Assembly: GCA_964567475.1 (NCBI GenBank)
Contig: CAZMMV010000076.1
Span: forward strand, 1-7,441
Direction of reading: 5' to 3'
DNA length: 7,441 nucleotides
DNA from: CAZMMV01 sp964567475
Lineage (GTDB): Bacteria > Bacillota > Clostridia > Tissierellales > Tissierellaceae
Shown piece after piece: positions 1 through 5,886 of the stretch; within the stretch, counting starts at the first letter, position 1, and every line of letters starts with the position of its first letter. The notes below the pieces were generated by a model. It had not been told where the DNA came from, did no database searches, and saw nothing but the letters and a program-made list of their open reading frames with translations. A program made the translations under genes and the position numbers.

Positions 1-1219
1 CTTCTACTGCTGCACGAGTTGCTGCAAGAGCATCTTCTATTCTAAGTTTTCTTTCTTTTAATTCAGTTTCAGTTGCTGCTCCTACTTGTATAACAGCTAC
101 TCCACCTGATAACTTAGCTAATCTTTCTTGAAGTTTTTCAACATCAAATTCTGACTCAGTTTCTTTTATTTGAACTTTTATTTGTCTTATTCTATCTTTT
201 ATCTTTTCTTGGCTACCTTCACCATTTACTATTATTGTATTTTCTTTATCTATTTTTACTTTAGCTGCTTTACCTAGCATATCTACAGTAGTTTCTTTTA
301 TATCATATCCTAATTCTTCTGATATTACTTGACCACCTGTCAATATTGCTATATCTTGTAACATTTCTTTTCTTCTATCTCCAAATCCAGGAGCCTTAAC
401 AGCTACACAGTTAAATGTTCCTCTAATCTTATTTACTACAAGAGTTGCCATTGCTTCTCCTTCTATGTCTTCAGCTATGATAACTAATGGCTTAGATTGT
501 TGTACTATTTCTTCAAGAATTGGAAGAATCTCTTGTATATTACTAATTTTCTTATCTGTTATTAATATATATGGATTTTCTATTTCAGCAAGCATTTTAT
601 CAGTATCTGTAACCATATAAGGTGATACATATCCTCTATCAAATTGCATACCTTCTACTACATCTAATGTAGTTCCCATAGATGTTGATTCCTCTACAGT
701 AATTACTCCGTCATTTCCTACTTTTTCCATAGCTTCTGCTATTAAATTACCAATAGCTTGATCTCCTGCTGATATTGAAGCAACTTGTGCTATAGCTTCT
801 TTAGAGTCTACTTTTACTGAATTGTTTTTTATTTCTTCAACAGCTGTCTCTACTGCACTTCTAATTCCTTTTTGAAGAATCATTGGATTTGCACCTGCTG
901 CCACATTTTTAAGTCCTTCTCTTATAATTGCTTGAGCTAATAAAGTTGCTGTTGTAGTTCCGTCTCCAGCTACGTCATTAGTTTTTGTAGCAACTTCTTT
1001 TACAAGTTGTGCTCCCATGTTTTCATATTTATCTTCTAATTCTATTTCACGCGCTATAGTCACACCATCATTTGTAATTAGTGGTGACCCAAAGCTTTTA
1101 TCTAATACTACATTTCTACCTTTTGGTCCTAAAGTTACTTTTACAGTGTCTGCTAATTTATTTATACCAATCTCCATAGCACGACGAGCATCTTCTCCAA
1201 ATTTAATTTCTTTAGCCAT
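1..1219 (-). CDS. groEL: Chaperonin GroEL (60 kDa chaperonin), partial, 3' end beyond the window
   Basis: GroEL forms the cytosolic double-ring ATP-driven folding chamber that works with the GroES lid. The visible 406 codons are open throughout and begin MAKEIKFGEDARRAM. The equatorial ATP-site motifs are present: TLGPKGRNV near residues 29-37, ITNDGVT near 48-54 (Asp51) and GDGTTT at 85-90 (Asp86, matching E. coli Asp87). The apical domain follows, and the frame returns to the equatorial domain with RIEDALAATRA at 393-403, where Asp396 matches the ATP-hydrolysis aspartate Asp398 of E. coli. With a usual family length near 540 residues, about 135 C-terminal residues are missing because the window ends, not through any visible lesion. 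The start is fixed by AAAGGAG at 1229-1235, nine bases upstream. It lies 36 bases after groES, so the two form one operon under the CIRCE site upstream of groES. Confidence 0.98.
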   Translation of the reverse strand, partial: MAKEIKFGEDARRAMEIGINKLADTVKVTLGPKGRNVVLDKSFGSPLITNDGVTIAREIELEDKYENMGAQLVKEVATKTNDVAGDGTTTATLLAQAIIREGLKNVAAGANPMILQKGIRSAVETAVEEIKNNSVKVDSKEAIAQVASISAGDQAIGNLIAEAMEKVGNDGVITVEESTSMGTTLDVVEGMQFDRGYVSPYMVTDTDKMLAEIENPYILITDKKISNIQEILPILEEIVQQSKPLVIIAEDIEGEAMATLVVNKIRGTFNCVAVKAPGFGDRRKEMLQDIAILTGGQVISEELGYDIKETTVDMLGKAAKVKIDKENTIIVNGEGSQEKIKDRIRQIKVQIKETESEFDVEKLQERLAKLSGGVAVIQVGAATETELKERKLRIEDALAATRAAVE

Positions 1220-1255
1220 TTATATACACTCCTTTAATCAATTTTAACTTAATAT

Positions 1256-1537
1256 TTATTCTACTACTGCTAATATTTCATTTAATTTTAATATAGTTAC
1301 TTCTTCTTTATCTACTTTTATTTCAGTTCCAGCATATTTTGAAAATATTACTTTATCTCCGACTTTTATTTGATCTTTCTTCTTCTCATCATTTGTAATG
1401 TCTCCACCTATTGCTAGCACTTCTGCCATTTGTGGCTCTTCTTTTGCGCTACTAGGTAAAACTATTCCTGAACTAGTTTTTTCTTCAGCCTCTATTTTTT
1501 TTATTACAACTCTGTCTCCTAATGGTTTTATATTCAT
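1256..1537 (-). CDS. groES: Co-chaperonin GroES (10 kDa chaperonin)
   Basis: GroES is the heptameric lid of the GroEL chamber. The product has 93 residues, normal for the family, and starts MNIKPLGDRVVIKK, the typical N-terminal strand. The mobile loop that docks on GroEL is at about residues 16-32, with the hydrophobic tripeptide Ile-Val-Leu in SGIVLP at 25-27. The C-terminus ends in EILAVVE, as expected. An ATG five codons further upstream (1550-1552) would add MGGKK, but those codons contain the Shine-Dalgarno sequence itself, so the downstream ATG is the real start. The gene is first in the groES-groEL operon, with CIRCE and a -10 box directly upstream, so heat-shock control by the repressor HrcA is the expected regulation (known for this operator, inferred here). 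Confidence 0.97.
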   Translation of the reverse strand: MNIKPLGDRVVIKKIEAEEKTSSGIVLPSSAKEEPQMAEVLAIGGDITNDEKKKDQIKVGDKVIFSKYAGTEIKVDKEEVTILKLNEILAVVE

Positions 1538-1543
1538 TTTTTT

Positions 1544-1550
1544 ACCTCCC
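1544..1550 (-). promoter_or_regulatory. Ribosome binding site that decides the groES start
   Basis: The minus strand reads GGGAGGT followed by six A residues and then the ATG at 1535-1537. This near-perfect Shine-Dalgarno at ideal spacing lies inside the coding sequence implied by the longer start at 1552, which has no such site in front of it. The shorter 93-residue GroES is therefore preferred. Confidence 0.9.
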
Positions 1551-1576
1551 ATATTTACAATAAGTATTTTTTCTTG

Positions 1577-1603
1577 TTAGCAGTCATTACGTTTGAGTGC
1601 TAA
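1577..1603 (-). promoter_or_regulatory. CIRCE operator (HrcA binding site) of groESL
   Basis: On the coding (minus) strand the site reads TTAGCACTC, nine spacer bases, then GACTGCTAA. This is the canonical CIRCE layout of two 9-base arms around a 9-base spacer. The first arm matches consensus exactly; the second differs at one base (GAgTGCTAA expected, GAcTGCTAA found), so one base pair of the inverted repeat is lost. It lies just downstream of the predicted -10 box, over or beside the transcription start and in the 5' leader, the usual place for HrcA repression of groE operons in Firmicutes. Confidence 0.95.
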
Positions 1604-1610
1604 TCACTAC

Positions 1611-1616
1611 ATTATA
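1611..1616 (-). promoter_or_regulatory. Predicted -10 box of the groESL promoter
   Basis: A perfect minus-strand TATAAT ends eight bases before the CIRCE element, which would put the start of transcription at the CIRCE edge, as in other groE operons. No good -35 hexamer is seen at 16-18 bases; the 17-base position reads GAATGC. The -10 is supported mainly by its match and location. Confidence 0.65.
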
Positions 1617-1891
1617 TATGTTACTCAAATATAGCATTCTATGCAAGTTCTATATTCTGTAGTTTATAGCTATCTACCACTAATATATGGATTTATCTCC
1701 ATATATATCTAGTTATCTTTATTTTACTCTTGTTTTCTTTGTAATTCGATTAAGTTTATAAATATATATCAATAACTTTAGTAAATTTAGTAAATTTATC
1801 CAAATCATTTATTAGTTTTTTAACCACTACAACAATTATACATTCTATTATAATATCTATACTATAAATTACACTAGCTCATATATTTTTT
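1617..1891. other. Gene-free AT-rich spacer between ogg and the groESL promoter
   Basis: No convincing coding sequence is seen on either strand. It holds a 9-bp inverted repeat, ATATATGGA at 1683-1691 with TCCATATAT at 1698-1706 and a 6-base loop, and a short tandem repeat of TTTAGTAAA (about 2.4 copies, 1777-1798). Neither has a clear role. There is no minus-strand hairpin followed by a T run directly after ogg, so the end of the ogg transcript is not obvious. Confidence 0.6.
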
Positions 1892-2764
1892 CTATTTCTT
1901 ACCTATACCTAATTCCCTAGCATAATAAAATAAATACTGTTGAGCAAATCCTGCAAGACTTCCAAACAATCTTTTTCCATGTAATCCTATTTTTTTTACA
2001 TTAGTATCTTCCTTTAAATAGAAATGTTCCATTACTCTTTTTACCCATACATCTACTGGAAATGCTTCATCTTTATCAAATGCAAACAAAAGTACACAGT
2101 CACTTACTTTTGGTCCTACTCCTGGTAGTTTCATCAATACTTCTTTTCCTTCATCCCTAGTCATATTAAATATATCATCTATATTTATTTCTCCATTTTC
2201 AATTATCTGACTTGTCTCTACTATTCTTTTATCCCTAAATCCTACTCTAGCTATTTCTCTTAAATCTTCTGGACTTACTTTGGCTAAAACTTCTGGATTA
2301 GGAAAACTATAATACTGATCATCTATTTTATTTCCATAATGTTTGGCTATTAACTCTATAGATTTCTTTATTCTTGGTATTTGATTGTTAGCTGAGATAA
2401 TAAAGGAAATTATAGTTTCAAAGGGATCTTGGTTTAATATTCTAATTCCATTTCCAAATTTAGTAGCTTCTTTTAATATAGGATCCTTTGATAATTTCTC
2501 TTTTATTTCTCCATAATCCCTTCTTAAATCAAAATAATGGTACCAAATATTGTGAAAATCCTCCATATTTGTAGGATAAAGTACTATATCTTCTCCTAAT
2601 TTTTTTACATTTAATACTCTATCAAACGCTATAGTAGTATAACTCTCATCTTCCTCTTTATACCATCTAAATGCCTGACCACATTCAAATATATGCTGTG
2701 GATTAAAATCTTTTATATCTTTTAATATTATTTTTTGATTTTCTTCTCTTATATTATATTCCAT
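1892..2764 (-). CDS. ogg: 8-oxoguanine DNA glycosylase/AP lyase, OGG1 type (HhH-GPD superfamily)
   Basis: This base-excision repair enzyme removes 8-oxoguanine and nicks the abasic site. The product has 290 residues. The N-terminal OGG domain carries ECGQAFRW at 27-34, with Gly29 aligning to human Gly42, which senses the lesion N7-H. The helix-hairpin-helix is LPGVGPKVSDC at 213-223, with Lys219 as the catalytic lysine (human Lys249). FPVDVW at 235-240 gives the catalytic Asp238 (human Asp268). GFAQQYLF at 272-279 supplies Gln275 and Phe279, matching Gln315 and Phe319, which hold the flipped base. Asn126, Arg131 and Arg177 align with Asn149, Arg154 and Arg204, which read the opposite cytosine in human OGG1. 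The start is backed by AGGAGAG at 2776-2782, about 11 bases upstream. It is divergent from ald and has a long leader. The older name DNA-3-methyladenine glycosylase 2 family is less specific; the residue set favours Ogg. Confidence 0.93.
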   Translation of the reverse strand: MEYNIREENQKIILKDIKDFNPQHIFECGQAFRWYKEEDESYTTIAFDRVLNVKKLGEDIVLYPTNMEDFHNIWYHYFDLRRDYGEIKEKLSKDPILKEATKFGNGIRILNQDPFETIISFIISANNQIPRIKKSIELIAKHYGNKIDDQYYSFPNPEVLAKVSPEDLREIARVGFRDKRIVETSQIIENGEINIDDIFNMTRDEGKEVLMKLPGVGPKVSDCVLLFAFDKDEAFPVDVWVKRVMEHFYLKEDTNVKKIGLHGKRLFGSLAGFAQQYLFYYARELGIGKK

Positions 2765-2842
2765 TATTCTATATTTCTCTCCTTTTTAATCAAATATCTA
2801 TAATTATTCTTCCAAATTCTACATTTTTTATATATTTTTTTA

Positions 2843-2857
2843 GCATATTATATATGC
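2843..2857. repeat. Short palindrome in the ogg 5' region
   Basis: GCATAT and ATATGC flank a 3-base TAT, a perfect inverted repeat with 6-base arms. It contains a second minus-strand TATAAT (2847-2852), so it could be an operator over an alternative ogg promoter or simply chance in AT-rich DNA. Confidence 0.35.
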
Positions 2858-2876
2858 ATTTTTAGCTATAAATTGA

Positions 2877-2885
2877 ATTATATCA
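2877..2885 (-). promoter_or_regulatory. Predicted extended -10 promoter of ogg
   Basis: The minus strand reads TGATATAAT, a perfect extended -10 (TGN-TATAAT). The -35 region is poor (ATTAAA at a 17-base spacer), which extended -10 promoters tolerate. Transcription would begin near 2870 and give a leader of roughly 105 bases. A competing TATAAT lies at 2847-2852. Confidence 0.55.
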
Positions 2886-2976
2886 TAAGTTGCAGTAGAT
2901 TTAATATTTCATTTATTTCAAACATTTATATTTTTCTTTGCATAATGGATGTAATTTCTCCCAGAATATGTTACAA

Positions 2977-2982
2977 TATAAT
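2977..2982 (+). promoter_or_regulatory. Predicted -10 box of the ald promoter
   Basis: A perfect plus-strand TATAAT lies 55 bases before the ald ATG. No -35 hexamer close to TTGACA is found at 16-18 bases (ATTTCT at 17), which would suit an activated or weak basal promoter. An imperfect inverted repeat begins at its last base. Confidence 0.55.
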
Positions 2983-3001
2983 TGTGTTAATGGTTAAACA
3001 A
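2982..3001. promoter_or_regulatory. Operator-like imperfect inverted repeat at the ald transcription start
   Basis: TTGT at 2982-2985 and ACAA at 2998-3001 form symmetrical ends around 12 bases containing GTTAATGGTTAA; inner pairs match only in part. It covers the predicted start of ald transcription, where a repressor site would act. It resembles Rex sites (TTGT-N10-ACAA) but is two bases longer, and resembles a cre site but lacks the conserved C residues. The regulator is unassigned. Confidence 0.35.
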
Positions 3002-3037
3002 TAATTTTAATTATCTATTTAAGGAGGAGTATATAAT

Positions 3038-4153
3038 ATGATTATAGGAATACCAAAAGAAATTAAAGAACAAGAAGACAGAGTTGCACTTACACCAGCT
3101 GGTGTTGATGGTTTTGTTAGAGCTGGACACAAAGTCTTCATAGAAAAAGGTGCAGGATTAGGAGCAGGATTTCCTGATAAAGCTTATACTGATTTAGGTG
3201 CAGAAATTTTATCAGATGCTTCTAAGGTTTGGGAAAAAGCCGATATGATTATGAAAGTTAAAGAACCTCTTAAATCAGAATACAAATATTTTAAAGAAGA
3301 TTTAATTATATTTACTTATTTACACTTAGCAGCAGAAGAAGAATTGACTCAAGCTCTAATTGATGCTAAAACTATAGCAATAGCATATGAGACTGTTCAA
3401 AATGCTGATAATTCATTACCACTTCTTTCACCTATGAGTGAAGTTGCAGGAAGAATGGCAGTTCAAGAAGGATCTGTATATCTTGAAAAAACTTATGGTG
3501 GAAAAGGACTTTTAATTGATGGAGTTCCTGGAGTAGCACCTGCACATGTAGTTGTTGTAGGAGCAGGTACTGTAGGTACTGGAGCTATAAGACGAGCTGT
3601 AGGTCTTGGCGCAAGAGTAACTGTACTAGATGTTAACTTAAATAAATTAAGATACCTAAATGAAGTATTTATGGGTAGAATAGAAACTTTATATTCAAAT
3701 AACTATAATATAACACAAGCTGTTAAAACTGCAGATTTAGTTATAGGAGCAGTTCTAATTCCTGGAGCTAAAGCACCAAAATTAATTACTGAAGAAATGA
3801 TTAAACAAATGGAACCAGGCGGAGTTGTAGTTGACGTTGCAATTGACCAAGGTGGTTGTGTAGAAAACATGCAAAAAACTACTCATGAGAAAGCAACATA
3901 TTTAAAACATGGAGTTGTTCATTATGCAGTAGCTAATATTCCTGGAGCAGTACCACAAACTTCAACATTATCACTTACTAATGTTACTTTAGCATATGCT
4001 CTTAGAATAGCAAATAAAGGATGGAAAAAAGCACTTCAAGATGAAAAACCTTTAGCATTAGGTGCTAATGTTATAAAAGGTAAAGTAGTATATAAATCAG
4101 TAGCTGAAGCTTTTGATTTACCATACACACCAATCGAAGAAGTATTAAACTAA
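3038..4153 (+). CDS. ald: Alanine dehydrogenase (NAD-dependent)
   Basis: It catalyses the reversible oxidative deamination of L-alanine to pyruvate, ammonia and NADH in the cytosol (EC 1.4.1.1). The product has 371 residues, the standard length, and key residues fall at the same numbers as in the Mycobacterium tuberculosis enzyme: Arg15 and Lys75 for pyruvate binding, His96 and Asp270 for catalysis. The Rossmann motif GAGTVG is at 175-180 and Asp198, at the end of the second strand, selects NAD over NADP. The N-terminus MIIGIPKEIKEQEDRVALTP is diagnostic. AAGGAGG at 3021-3027 lies about ten bases before the ATG. It is a single-gene unit: divergent from ogg, with its own promoter, and closed by a strong hairpin terminator. 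It converges on gluD, and together they point to amino-acid fermentation or ammonia assimilation. No defects seen. Confidence 0.98.
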   Translation: MIIGIPKEIKEQEDRVALTPAGVDGFVRAGHKVFIEKGAGLGAGFPDKAYTDLGAEILSDASKVWEKADMIMKVKEPLKSEYKYFKEDLIIFTYLHLAAEEELTQALIDAKTIAIAYETVQNADNSLPLLSPMSEVAGRMAVQEGSVYLEKTYGGKGLLIDGVPGVAPAHVVVVGAGTVGTGAIRRAVGLGARVTVLDVNLNKLRYLNEVFMGRIETLYSNNYNITQAVKTADLVIGAVLIPGAKAPKLITEEMIKQMEPGGVVVDVAIDQGGCVENMQKTTHEKATYLKHGVVHYAVANIPGAVPQTSTLSLTNVTLAYALRIANKGWKKALQDEKPLALGANVIKGKVVYKSVAEAFDLPYTPIEEVLN

Positions 4154-4167
4154 ATATATTAATAAAT

Positions 4168-4206
4168 AAAAATAAGACTATAGTTTTTAACTATAGTCTT
4201 ATTTTT
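4168..4206 (+). terminator. Intrinsic terminator of ald, probably bidirectional
   Basis: AAAAATAAGACTATAG (4168-4183) pairs perfectly with CTATAGTCTTATTTTT (4191-4206), a 16-bp stem around a 7-base loop that can close by two more pairs. The right arm ends in a T-rich run. The A-rich left flank gives a U-rich tail in the other direction, so it may also back up gluD termination. Confidence 0.9.
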
Positions 4207-4223
4207 ATTATCAAACATATAAA

Positions 4224-4245
4224 AGGCAAGGATTTCTCCTTGCCT
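4224..4245 (-). terminator. Intrinsic terminator of gluD
   Basis: AGGCAAGGA (4224-4232) and TCCTTGCCT (4237-4245) form a 9-bp GC-richer stem. On the minus strand the loop is GAAA, a stable GNRA tetraloop, and the stem is followed by TTT. It begins 26 bases after the gluD stop codon and lies upstream of the ald hairpin for gluD transcripts. Confidence 0.85.
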
Positions 4246-4271
4246 AACTTTATTATATTAAAACTCTTATC

Positions 4272-5540
4272 TTAGTACCATCCTCTTAACTTCATTACAT
4301 CTGCTACCTTTTTAACAGAAGACATATAAGCAGCATCTCTTGCTGTTACCTTGTATTCTTCTTTTAAACTCCATATATCATTAAATGCTTTCATCATTTC
4401 AACTTCTTGTTTTTCTTCTACTTCTTCTTCTGACCAATAGTATCCATATAAGTTTTGTACCCACTCAAAGTAAGAAACAGTAACTCCACCTGCATTTGTT
4501 AATATATCTGGTGTTACTATTATACCTCTTTCATTAAGTATCTTATCTGCATCTGTAGTAGTTGGTCCATTTGCAGCTTCACAGATTAATTTAGCTTTTA
4601 TTGCCTTAGCTTCTTTTTCTGTAATAGCATTTTCCAATGCTGCTGGTATAAACATATCTACATCTAATTGCCAGAAATCATCTAAAGATATTTTCTTAGC
4701 TTTTGGATAATCAAATAAGTTTTTATTTTCATCCATATAATCTGCCATATCTTGGAAATCTAATCCCTCTTCATTATATAGTGCATAAGTGCCTACTTTT
4801 GGTGCCCATTCAGCTAATGCTACAATATTAAAACCTTGACGTTCTATATTTTTAACTGTAAATCTACCAACATTTCCAAAACCTTGAATAGCAACATTTG
4901 TTTTAGCTATATCCATACCTAATTGTTTTGCTGCTTCTCTTGCTATAACAGAAACTCCAAATCCTGTTGCTTCATTTCTTCCTTGAGATCCGCCCCACTC
5001 TACTGGTTTACCAGTAATAACTCCCAAGTTCTGTTCGCCACCAGTTAATTTAATATATTCATCTACCATCCAAGCCATTACCTGGCCATTACTTCCAGCA
5101 TCTGGTGCAGGAACATCTATCTTTTCTCCTAAATATTTATATAGTCCTTGAACATATCCCCTAGATAATCTTTCAAGTTCTCCTTTTGATAGTGTTAGTG
5201 GATCAACAGTAATACCACCTTTTCCTCCACCATAAGGGACTCCCATAACTCCGCATTTAAATGTCATCCATACTGATAGAGCCTTAACCTCATCAGGATT
5301 CACTCCTGGATGAAGCCTTACTCCACCTTTACCAGGTCCTATTGCATCATTGTGTAATGCCCTATATCCTTTGAAGATTTTCATTTTTCCATTATCCATT
5401 CTGACTGGAATAGAAACTTCTATCATTCTCTTTGGTTCTTTAAGTAATTCATAAACATCTTCACCTAAGTTTAATGCATCACAAGCTTTTTTCACTTGAG
5501 ATTGTGCACTTATTAATGGATTCAAATTTTCTTTTGACAT
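4272..5540 (-). CDS. gluD: Glutamate dehydrogenase (probably NAD-specific)
   Basis: It interconverts L-glutamate with 2-oxoglutarate, ammonia and reduced nicotinamide cofactor; the usual active form is a cytosolic hexamer. The product has 422 residues. In the N-terminal substrate domain, KGGVR (Lys71), MTFK (Lys95), GGGKGG (Lys107, the catalytic lysine) and PAPD (Asp147, the catalytic acid) are all present. The Rossmann motif GFGNVG is at 220-225. Glu244 near the end of the second strand (ALAEW) fits NAD use. NAGGVTVS at 349-356 gives the substrate-binding serine Ser356. Overall it closely resembles C. difficile GluD as I recall it, including the NLYGYYWSEEEVE stretch and the LRGWY end; this is why NAD-linked EC 1.4.1.2 is favoured over NADP forms. 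AGGAGGT at 5550-5556 precedes the ATG by nine bases. It has its own strong promoter and a tetraloop terminator, so it is probably monocistronic. Confidence 0.96.
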   Translation of the reverse strand: MSKENLNPLISAQSQVKKACDALNLGEDVYELLKEPKRMIEVSIPVRMDNGKMKIFKGYRALHNDAIGPGKGGVRLHPGVNPDEVKALSVWMTFKCGVMGVPYGGGKGGITVDPLTLSKGELERLSRGYVQGLYKYLGEKIDVPAPDAGSNGQVMAWMVDEYIKLTGGEQNLGVITGKPVEWGGSQGRNEATGFGVSVIAREAAKQLGMDIAKTNVAIQGFGNVGRFTVKNIERQGFNIVALAEWAPKVGTYALYNEEGLDFQDMADYMDENKNLFDYPKAKKISLDDFWQLDVDMFIPAALENAITEKEAKAIKAKLICEAANGPTTTDADKILNERGIIVTPDILTNAGGVTVSYFEWVQNLYGYYWSEEEVEEKQEVEMMKAFNDIWSLKEEYKVTARDAAYMSSVKKVADVMKLRGWY

Positions 5541-5594
5541 TAATTAAAGACCTCCTAGTATTTTAACAACAATTTAACTTTCAACTTCAATAAA

Positions 5595-5623
5595 ATTATA
5601 TCATACTAAAATCATAAGTTCAA
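5595..5623 (-). promoter_or_regulatory. Predicted strong promoter of gluD
   Basis: On the minus strand TTGAAC (5618-5623) and TATAAT (5595-5600) are separated by exactly 17 bases, and TGA directly before TATAAT makes it an extended -10. This is the best housekeeping-sigma promoter in the window. Transcription would start near 5588, leaving a leader of about 48 bases. Strong expression agrees with GDH being abundant in amino-acid-fermenting clostridia. Confidence 0.8.
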
Positions 5624-5805
5624 TAGAACTTACCACTAATTGTCAATTTACATAGTATGTTTTTTTACCCTTTATTCTACATAATATTTATCCAAGTATC
5701 CCAAAGCTATAGCTATCATAGTCTTATGCAATATTCATTTCTCTATTTATGACCTTTATATTTTATCTATAAATTGTTACTTCACATTAGCTTTTAGTCC
5801 CTTTT
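5624..5805. other. Gene-free spacer upstream of the gluD promoter
   Basis: No supported gene is seen. A 15-codon minus-strand frame (ATG at 5717-5719) exists but has no ribosome binding site worth noting. No hairpin with a minus-strand T run follows the transporter gene, so its transcript may end weakly here or run on toward gluD. Confidence 0.5.
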
Positions 5806-5886
5806 CTAATCAATGGATTTTAAATCAATCATGTGAACTAATGATCTAAGACCTAGTACTTGGTTTTCTATTAATAGTTTTTTCAT
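5806..5886 (-). CDS. Possible 26-residue ORF overlapping the transporter stop (TAATG)
   Basis: The transporter stop TAA (5886-5888) shares its last base with an ATG (5884-5886), giving TAATG, an arrangement typical of coupled translation. The frame MKKLLIENQVLGLRSLVHMI... continues for 26 codons to a TAG. A weak GGAG lies 13 bases before the ATG. Some NSS transporters have a small partner protein (MetS in Corynebacterium), but that is a membrane peptide and this one has no clear membrane segment. It may be a chance frame; no function is proposed. Confidence 0.25.
   Translation of the reverse strand: MKKLLIENQVLGLRSLVHMIDLKSID

Noticed and set aside
1017..1247. Plus-strand open frame opposite the start of groEL
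   Set aside because: It lies antisense to the conserved GroEL N-terminus and has no ribosome binding site or recognisable domain.
1398..1580. Plus-strand open frame opposite groES
   Set aside because: It is antisense to groES and runs through its Shine-Dalgarno and into CIRCE, so it is a shadow frame.
1683..1706. 9-bp inverted repeat considered as the ogg terminator
   Set aside because: It is nearly 190 bases past the stop and has no T run on the minus strand; it may be chance in AT-rich sequence.
1777..1798. Tandem TTTAGTAAA repeat considered as a CRISPR-like or iteron array
   Set aside because: Only about 2.4 contiguous copies, with no spacers and no associated genes.
5675..5719. 15-codon minus-strand frame (MIAIALGYLDKYYVE) between the transporter and gluD
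   Set aside because: It is too short, lacks a usable ribosome binding site, and is expected by chance in this spacer.
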